From: Halisarca cf. caerulea
Taxonomy: Eukaryota > Porifera > Demospongiae > Chondrillida > Halisarcidae
Length of the DNA stretch: 64,000 nt
Assembly (NCBI GenBank): GCA_963170055.1
Contig: CAUJGJ010000185.1
Coordinates: 3,575,275 to 3,639,274, forward strand
Reading direction: 5' to 3'
The first letter of the stretch is position 1; each line of letters starts with the position of its first letter. Shown in pieces: positions 43,117 through 64,000 of this stretch. Both the position numbers and the translations under genes were made by a program. The notes below the pieces were generated by a model. It was given only the letters and a program-made list of their open reading frames with translations. It searched no databases and was not told the origin of the DNA.

Positions 43117-43785
43117 TTATTTAATGCAGTATCCTACTTCCTTCAGGAATGACATTGTTTCTTCTCCAAAAACACCTGATGTTTCAATTGCAATCGGGAC
43201 AAATACATGTGTGGATTGAAGTTCGCGATACAGAGCATTCTTCCTCTCCTCACTTTGTCTGGCCACCATACCAGCACATAAAGCAGCTGTAGGAACGTTG
43301 GATGGAACAAATATGTCGATACAGGTGACATCCCATGACAGTGCATGGGCTGACTTCCATGGCACAACTTTAATACCATCCACCCGCTTCCTGTCTGACC
43401 TGAAAAGCCTAATGGTTCAAGGATGGACGGTATCTCAAGAGATGCATGCCAGAGTGTTCTTGACAAGTGTGTTGAGGGTGCAGTATGTCTTGCATAATGG
43501 CCAGAACTTCTTCTACAGTGTAGACCATGAGTGCCTGAGGCATCCACCTCATGGCCACACTGTGAACATAAATGCCAACTGCAGAGCGGAGCTCCAAGCT
43601 GAAGACCGACAGCAATCCTCACTGTATCATCCTCCATCTGCAGACTGAGTGAAGATACAGGTGGTGCACCAAGCCAGGCCCCAGACTCTTTTCTCTTGGA
43701 AGCAAGCAAGCAACCTCTTGAAAATTCATCTGTGGTGGATAGTAGCGATGAAAATTCGGCATCAATGTGTGCACTATCCAGCGGG
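43117..43785 (-). pseudogene. Minus retroelement, C-terminal half of a split copy
   Basis: Reads LDSAHIDAEFSSLLS, SRGCLLASKRKESGAWLGAP, LQMEDDTVRIAVGLQLGAPL, CSWHLCSQCGHEVDASGTHG, then after a frameshift RSDRKRVDGIKVVPWKSAHA, LSWDVTCIDIF and STHVFVPIAIETSGVFGEE. It continues the 45004-45830 minus-strand piece; the LINE at 43788-45003 separates them. Confidence 0.75.
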
Positions 43786-43787
43786 AT

Positions 43788-45003
43788 TATCCAAACTCTC
43801 TAAACTTGGTCTTTCTACCTCTGCTATCTCGTGGTTTCTTACCTCTCCAATCACTGCCACATCACTCTTGTCAAAGACTCCCACTCTACTCCAGGCTTCC
43901 CTACCTCTGGTGTTCCCCAAGGGTCCATCCTTGGTCCTACTCTCTTCTCAGCCTTCTTCAATGACCTTCCTTCCTCACTTTTTCCCGACTCCACGGTCCT
44001 CTTTGCTGACGATACCACAATTTACATCGCTAGCAACAATCTTTCCTCCATTGAATCCTCCCTCCAACAATCCTTAGATCTTGCTCACATTTGGCTTCTA
44101 GCAAATGGTTTTAAGATAAATGTCTCCAAGACAAAGTCAATGCTACTGCAGTCAAGCAGGAAGTCTCCAGACAAAAGCTTACAACTACAAGTAGCTGACA
44201 GTTCAGTGGAGCAAGTGAGACATTTCAAGTTCCTCGGAGTTGTCATCAATGATGCACTTACTTGGAGTGACCATATTGACGTTGTTTGCAAAAAGGTCTC
44301 CTGCCATCTCAATCTTCTTTGTCGGCTTTCCTGGTTCCTTCCTCAACACCTTTTACACCTTAATCTCAAGTCATACATACTTCCCATCTTCGTATTGTGA
44401 TGTTGTTTGGTTTCGTTGCACAAAGTCTGACTCTCATTGCTTGGATTTGCTCCTCAACTTTTCTTGCCGCACAGTACTTCGCAGACGCAAATACTCTTCC
44501 GCCTTCTCAGCTCGTAGTGACCTTGGCATCAATACCCTGCCCTCCAGAAGGAAAGTGCATGTTGCCCAAACAGTTTTCAAGTGCTTATCTTCAAATTGTC
44601 CTTCCTATCTTTCTTCAATCTTCCCTCCTCCTCCTACTTCATCCCACATCACTCATTCTAACACTTTTTCTCAGCTGAATCTTCTGCCTACCAGGCCTTT
44701 AGCTTTGTTGGGGCAGCTTATAGAGTGACAAAAAAATACAGAGCCTTCACCTTATTGGCACAAGATTTCTTATTAACCTAGTTGATTTGTTGTAGCATGT
44801 TGTTATTATTACTGCACTACTGCTTGTTTGATGTCAATTTAGAATTCAATCTTCAAATTGTCTTAATTTTCTACCTCCCTCTTCTTTTTACCCTTATGTG
44901 ACTTTTGTATGCTTTATATATTTTACTGGGTGCCTGTGATAATTAATAGCCTATGGCTAAAGGCCACCCAGCCTAAATAATGATACCCTGACCCTGACCC
45001 TGA
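43788..45003 (+). pseudogene. CR1/L2-like LINE inserted into the minus retroelement
   Basis: The + strand reads SGVPQGSILGPTLFSAFFND, TVLFADDTTIYIASNNLSS (catalytic FADD), VRHFKFLGVVINDALTWSDH, SYILPIF, then after a -1/+1 shift at about 44397 DVVWFRCTKSD and VFKCLSSNCPSYLSS. The 3' tail has actgggtgcctgtgataatt, a hairpin agcctatggct and terminal (ACCCTG)n at 44985-45003. 5'-truncated. Nearly intact otherwise, so younger than the 5812-6630 copy. Confidence 0.8.
44930..45003 (+). repeat. LINE 3' end hairpin and tail
   Basis: Shared with 6558-6620 and, more diverged, 63808-63875: actgggtg, then agcctatggct (stem-loop), aaggc.ccc, and a short tandem tail (tgataccctga / ACCCTG). CR1/L2 elements typically end in short tandem repeats instead of poly(A). 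Confidence 0.65.
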
Positions 45004-45830
45004 CCAGGGGGATCTACTGAGTGACCCTGAGACCAAAGAGTGAGAGCCTCTTCCACAAATGGACAGGTTGCATTTGCCAATGAACGGTGCAGGATTTCCT
45101 GTAACAACAAAGAGGAGCCATCAGCTGAGGCAAGAAATCCAGAAGTAGCAAGCATGCATGGTAAACCTCCTGATGCCAAGGCCACCTGCACTGATGGGAA
45201 GTAACGCTTGATGCCAAGCAACACCATTCAAAGGGACATTTCAAATGGCTTCAAAGAGTGATCTTTAAATATTGTCAAGATCAAGTAGGAGAGAAGAGGC
45301 AAGGAAACAAGGAGAAGTGCGGAGAACATACAGAATCTTGGGCAAGGATAGTACATTCTGCAAATGATATAAGGCATCATGGGAATGCAGCAATTTCAAT
45401 CCAAAAGCTCTAGGGGTTTTCTTTTTGGCAGTGAGAACAGCTATGATACTCTATCGGTCTCCTATTGGAGCACCAAGGAGGGAGGCATCGGAGGGGTTAA
45501 TGTATTGGAGGCGTGGAAACACCTCACCGATGGTACACTTTGTGTCATCATCTGCACAGATTACCTCGCTCTTGCTGTGATTAAGGACTAAGCCCAGCTC
45601 CTCACAGGTCTCTTCAAGCTTCTTGAGGTCAGTAGTAACTTCATCAAGTGACCTCCCAATGGTACCATCATCCAGGTAGAAAATCCTGAACTCCAACCTC
45701 AGAGACAGGATAAGATAGTGAATGGCTATATATAGGCTAAAAAGCAGGGGGCCAAGAGGGTCACCCTGCTGGACACCTTCCACTGACTTGATGGTGTTAT
45801 TCCCAAAAAAAAACAAAGAGGGCTGACTGT
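45004..45830 (-). pseudogene. Minus retroelement, RT half of a split copy
   Basis: Reads SAYSQPSLFFFGNNTIKSVE, GVQQGDPLGPLLFSLY, FRIFYLDDGTIGRSLDEV (catalytic YLDD), GLVLNHSKSEVICADDD, YINPSDASLLGAPIGD, and further 3' VALASGGLPCMLATSGFLAS and LTLWSQGHSVDPPG. Homologous to 39900-40680 of the + copy. Upstream minus sequence to about 46050 (NLDVYLAYPGSTEDTYIYLT) was not recognised. Confidence 0.75.
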
Positions 45831-46097
45831 AAGCTGAGCTGAAGCCCAGGTTGAGTACGTATATTACTGCATGCTAATGTCCGAGTAATTGGGTGATAAC
45901 TATTTTGTCTTCCAGCCTCACTCAAGATGTTGGCTGAGGTCAGAGCATGTTTCATGATGTCAGTCAGATATATATATGTATCCTCTGTGGAGCCAGGATA
46001 AGCGAGATAGACATCCAGATTCTGAGCAGTTGCAAGGGTTGGGAAAGACTGCCCAGACATGCTTGGCTTCTTTGGTTTTATACAGTGTAGTGAATTT

Positions 46098-46200
46098 GTG
46101 GTAGCTGGAGGAGTGCTGTTCTTGTGCTGCTCTTGTGGTAGCTGGAGGAGTGCTGTTCTTGTGGTAGCTGGAGAGTGCTGTGCTGGAGGAGCACTGGAAG
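46098..46200. repeat. Minisatellite, about 26-38 bp units
   Basis: 'ggtagctggaggagtgctgttcttgt' recurs about three times, with an inserted 'gctgctctt', ending in a shortened form before the LINE at 46185. Confidence 0.65.
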
Positions 46201-47085
46201 AATGTATTTTTTCAAGTTTTGGACAAGCATGCTCCATGCGTAAATTGCAGAGTGCGTAGGGAAACTCTTCCATGGTTAGACTCTGATATCAGAAAGCTGA
46301 TGAGGAGAAGAAACTATTTGCATAAACCAGCGTGTAAAACAGGTAGTAGTGAGCTCTGGATGAATTACAGATTTCTCAAAAACAAGGTCACCAGTGTGAT
46401 GAGGTCAGCTAAGTTATCTTTCTTTAAAACTTTGGCCTCTAACCACCCACGTTCAGTAAAGGGAACCTGGAAACAATTAAATAGGTTATTGGAGAGGGGC
46501 AGGGGAAGTGGTTTGAGAGCAGAGCTTGGTAATAAAAGTGATGTAGCCAAACGTTTTAGTGACCATATCTCCAAGTGTGCCTTTCCTACTCTGAGTTCTT
46601 TACCACATAATTCGATGTCACCCCTACCTATTCGAACCGGTACCTTCACATTTAGCACCATTGAGGTAAAAGATGTTAGGGAAATTCTGGCAGGGCTGGA
46701 TATAAAGAAGGCCACTGGCATTGATGGTATAAGTGCTTGGTTGTTGAAGGTTACTGCCCCTGCTATTAGCCCTAGTCTTAGTGACCTCTTCAATCACACC
46801 CTGAAAACATCAGAGATCCCTACAGAATGGAAGTCAGCAAGGATCACACCTATTTTGAAGAAGTCAAATGTGAAAAGTGTAGAGGATTTTAGACAAATCT
46901 CTATCCTTCCTGTTGTGGCAAAGGTTTATGAATCATTAGTACATGCCCCGGTGTCAAGATATCTCAATGAATTTGATTTGCGCTATGAGAGGCAATCCGG
47001 CTGGCTTTAGACCATCTCACAGTACACAAGATGTGTTATTGAAGACTGTTGATGATTGGAGACTCTGTATTGACCGTAATGAATA
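46185..47085 (+). pseudogene. LINE N-terminal RT portion, 3'-truncated
   Basis: Reads HWKNVFFQVLDKHAPCVN, LPWLDSDIRKLMRRRNYLHK, LWMNYRFLKNKVTSVMR, LAGLDIKKATGIDGISAWLL, PTEWKSARITPILKKSN and FRQISILPVVAKVYESLV. After a frameshift at about 47005 come NPAGFRPSHSTQDVLLKTVD and a stop. These are the linker and RT fingers (KATGxDGI; NYRPISxLPVxSKVxE, here FRQISILPVVAK) of a CR1/jockey-type LINE. The catalytic FADD region is missing. Confidence 0.75.
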
Positions 47086-47439
47086 GGTTGGGTCTGTTGC
47101 AGGTTATATCTAAGACTCTCCTGAGAATTCCTAGTCTTGCCATCTCTGTGCTAATGGTGATTAGCTGAACATCACTAAGGCATACTCCATAGGTCTCATA
47201 ACTCATAAGATTAGCTCTTATTGTCAGTAATTTGTCTTATCTGGTTATGATAACTACATGTAAATATTGCTCCAGTTGACCACACAAGGCTCAAAAACTA
47301 GGTTGCACCGTAGATATTATGTGACTATATATGTCTGCTCAGTGCTACGGTTTGTACATGGTTTGTACTAAGCAGCAGTTTGTCGGCGTGTTCCAGGCAG
47401 TCTCGCGTTTCCAGACCAAAGTCCGATGACATAATAATT

Positions 47440-47632
47440 CATCAAAATGGCTGCGGAAGATAGGTGGCGGCCATTTTAAACTGGAGTCGGCGTATATTCT
47501 TGTATCATCTTAGATCCATATGTTTGGAAGGAACCAGACATATCACATGTACTATTGAACACTACCTACTTCTTGTAGTTACTGTGTTTCTTAGAACTAG
47601 TTGTTCGTTACTGCTAAAGCTTAATTGTTAAG
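47440..47632 (+). promoter_or_regulatory. Probable TRIP12-like promoter and 5'UTR exon
   Basis: Two YY1-type motifs lie head to head: CAAAATGGCTGCGG at about 47445-47458 and its inverse form GGCGGCCATTTT at about 47467-47478. YY1 motifs at animal transcription starts are well known. About 150 bp further, AAG|GTGAGT at 47630-47638 is a near-perfect splice donor, and the first coding exon has an acceptor ending at 49721. The simplest model is a noncoding first exon ending at 47632 spliced to 49722. This is inference; transcript data would decide it. Confidence 0.5.
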
Positions 47633-47681
47633 GTGAGTGTGTGCTCGGTGTATATATATGTATTACGGTTTATGTTATCTA

Positions 47682-47755
47682 TGGTGTGTGTGTGTGTGTG
47701 TGTGTGTAGTCTTTATACTGCGTAGTAAAGAGAGTACATGGTGTGTGTGTTTGTG

Positions 47756-47823
<68 letters not shown>

Positions 47824-47860
47824 CGTGCGTGCGTGTGTGCGTGCGTGCATGTGTGTGTGT
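47682..47860. repeat. GT / GTGC compound microsatellite
   Basis: Runs of GT, then GTGC, then GT again. Other GT/CA runs: 27829-27860, 48092-48117, 49510-49584, 50224-50310, 54275-54444 (about 85 CA units) and 57605-57662. All of these except 27829-27860 lie in the TRIP12-like gene. Confidence 0.95.
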
Positions 47861-48364
47861 AAATTACATGTGTACTTACAAACTATCCCTTAACACAGTG
47901 GTGTGCGATGGCTTGTTCTTAAATGGAGTTCAGTTATAGACTTTTATCGCATGTACAGATATGCACTAGTACACACTCTGTATCTGCCATTCGTGAAGGA
48001 CACAACTTGAATTGATCATACTTTGCACTTCTGTTTAAACATAAAGGGATTATGGTTTAGGCTAGCATGGTTTAACTATGTATCTTGGGGACACACACAC
48101 ACACACACACACACACTTTTGTTGATAGATATAAAAGTATGTATTTTTCTATCACATAGCAAGACTACCTACGTACGTATGTTCATAGAAATGGAATGCA
48201 ATATGTATTTCGAAGTTATATTAGTTTTGTAGACGTTGCTTTTTCCATAGTAGCGACACTAGTGGGTGAATACAAGTATTTGTAGTTCATTTTTTTAGGT
48301 ACAAGCATTTTATTGAAACTGTCGGTGTTGTAAATTTATTGTATGGCAGAGCTGTGATGAGCTA

Positions 48365-48510
48365 CAGTGAAACCAACACTCAATGGGACGTGAAAAAAGT
48401 GTTGGATTAAGAGATTGTCAGATTACAGAGTTACTCTTACCACTTTTTAATATGACTACCTAATATGATGGTTGGATTAGAGAGAATGTCAGATTACAGA
48501 GGTTTCACTG
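48365..48510. mobile_element. Tigger-like MITE with TA duplication
   Basis: CAGTGAAACC at the left and GGTTTCACTG at the right, flanked by TA at 48363-48364 and 48511-48512. The phrase 'gttggattaagagattgtca gattacagag' is repeated in variant form near the right end. 146 bp, noncoding. Confidence 0.75.
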
Positions 48511-49508
48511 TATGTATGTACCTGCTTTAGTGCAGATGTAGTGTCTTGTTGGATCTCTCTCTCTCCACTTCATGGACCGTTATTACTTCGCAAAGTAAAA
48601 GTATGTATTTTTCTATCACATAGCAAGACTACCTACCTACTACCTAGTTTACAATAGTAAAAAGTGGTACAATGGACACATGAAGTTTTAGGTTATCCAG
48701 ACCCTGCTTACAATGATCTACAGATTTACACAGTAAACAGCCTGGCCCAAGAATGGTTATGATTGAACATGCACCATGCAGTGGTTATATGGTAAATGAG
48801 AGGTTTCATTGCTACCAGTACCGGACAGACCCTACAGAAATGTGGCCGGGAATTCTCCTCAATGTGAATCTTGGCCTTATAACCAGAAAGCTTTCCTAAT
48901 TCAGTTTTGAAAACCTCCTGGCATTCCTTTAAAATACTTCCCAGCATAGTGTCTTCTTCAGACAAATTGAAAATCTGCCTCCAATCAAGCTGGATGTGCT
49001 CAAGCCAATCTCGACCTAAGAGACTAGGACCAGCACCATCAACTACGTATGTATTAGCAGTGGCAAGGTTGTCATCTTACCATTACATTCAACATTAACT
49101 TGCAAGTATCCTAGTACCTTCATAGGGTCTCCGTTGTATGTCTTCAAACAACATTGGCTTTCTTCCTTTCCAGCTTAGCAATCTGGGCTTCATAGGTTTT
49201 CCTTAACACCACAGTTTTTGACGTTTCTGTGTCCACCTCCATGGGGATTATCTTACCATTCAGTGCTAACAGCACTTGATACTGCTTATGAGCCCAAATA
49301 GAGCTTTCAATCCTGAATAATTCATACTCATTCTCCACATTACCATGGACTACCAGACCAGTAATGGCGGTTGTCCAGCTGGTATCTTCCTCCTAATACT
49401 TCACTTTGCCCCCTGGTACCTCTGAGCTTTGGAGCCTAGATCAGAAGCCCTCCAGATGTGTACTTTTCTCTTGCAGTGGTGGCAGGTAGCATCTTTAAAC
49501 TTGCATTG

Positions 49509-49586
<78 letters not shown>

Positions 49587-49721
49587 TTGAAATCCTAGTA
49601 GCACAATTTGGGATGTGATAACTGTAAACCATCAGATATACGTACTTCAACTGTGTTGTACGTTACATACGTCCATACGTATCTATGTCTTTTAGCTGCT
49701 TGTATACTTCAATTCCTACAG

Positions 49722-63696
<13,975 letters not shown>

Positions 63697-63804
63697 GTTT
63701 GTAGCTAATTTAACTGTATTTTGCTGTGAGACATAAATGACATGTGTATTCTTTGTTAATGGAATTTGTCTGCATGATTGCATAATAATAATAATTTCTT
63801 ATTT

Positions 63805-64000
63805 TATGACTGGGTGGCCATTAGCCTGAGGCTACTACTAAGGCCTCCAGTATCGGATACTATCCCACACACTCGCTCACACACACACACACAATCAAAT
63901 TCATTCAAATTGTTTGGTGGCTGCAGTAGGTCATCTTCTCAGCTGTTCCCAGGTTGATGGCAGGGGGTGCAGGGAAAAGAACTCCAAATGGCACACAGGT
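63805..64000 (+). repeat. LINE 3' tail remnant at right edge
   Basis: gactgggtggccattagcct...gaggctactactaagg resembles the LINE 3' hairpin at 6558 and 44930, followed by 'cggatactatcccacac' and a CA run (63863-63892). The rest to the edge is not recognised. In the TRIP12-like intron after exon 34. Confidence 0.45.

Larger units (their letters stand above)
47633..49721 (+). other. Presumed 5'UTR intron of TRIP12-like gene
   Basis: No coding exon was recognised. It contains GT/GTGC microsatellites (47682-47860), a CA run (48092-48117), a TA-flanked MITE (48365-48510), a repeated sentence near 48130 and 48600 (aaaagtatgtatttttctat), a minus-strand stretch resembling decayed retroelement coding (48700-49340) and a long GT run (49510-49584). 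Confidence 0.5.

Noticed and set aside
48700..49340. Minus-strand frames with charged residues as a possible gag/pol-like gene
   Set aside because: The wording (e.g. LGRDWLEHIQLDWRQIF in minus frames) hints at an LTR retroelement, but it is too short and broken for me to assign.

Overview
The window is animal nuclear DNA: AT-rich, dense with introns and transposons. It holds two conserved metazoan signalling genes, both on the + strand, surrounded by layers of mobile elements. Intron boundaries are canonical GT...AG throughout. The mix of short introns, very many foldback MITEs, Tigger-like elements, CR1/L2-like LINEs and RecQ-like fragments is what I would expect of a non-bilaterian animal such as a demosponge. 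That placement is an inference from content; the sequence does not prove it.

Gene 1 (5101-37039) is a complete beta-arrestin. I assembled 19 coding exons by hand; all junctions keep frame and give 480 codons plus TGA. It keeps the N-terminal phosphate-binding lysines, the finger loop, both lariat-loop aspartates, a C-tail clathrin box and an AP2-binding motif. The polar-core arginine position is lysine. The first exon lies 5.5 kb from the second, and many introns are swollen by mobile elements.

Gene 2 (49722 to beyond the right edge) is the 5' part of a TRIP12/Ufd4-type HECT E3 ubiquitin ligase. Thirty-four coding exons in one open frame give 817 residues: an armadillo-like block, a WWE domain, more helical repeats, a basic linker and the conserved segment that precedes HECT. 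HECT itself is off the window. A probable promoter with two inverted YY1-type motifs and a candidate 5'UTR exon donor lie about 2.1 kb upstream.

Layout: 1-5000 holds MITEs and minus-strand retroelement pieces. 5101-37039 is the arrestin gene, with LINE, Tigger, RecQ-bearing TIR and palindromic elements in its introns. 37040-47430 is an intergenic pile of nested retroelements: one family with an F/YLDD reverse transcriptase and a C-terminal Cys/His plus PD-G-WD module, and CR1/L2-like LINEs, one inserted in the other. 47440-64000 is the TRIP12-like gene, with long microsatellites, a G-tract hairpin and a 567-bp palindrome in its introns.

There is no prokaryotic operon, CRISPR array or rRNA gene. 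The most informative observations are the arrestin polar-core substitution, several insertions with readable target-site duplications that order the elements in time, and large intronic palindromes.
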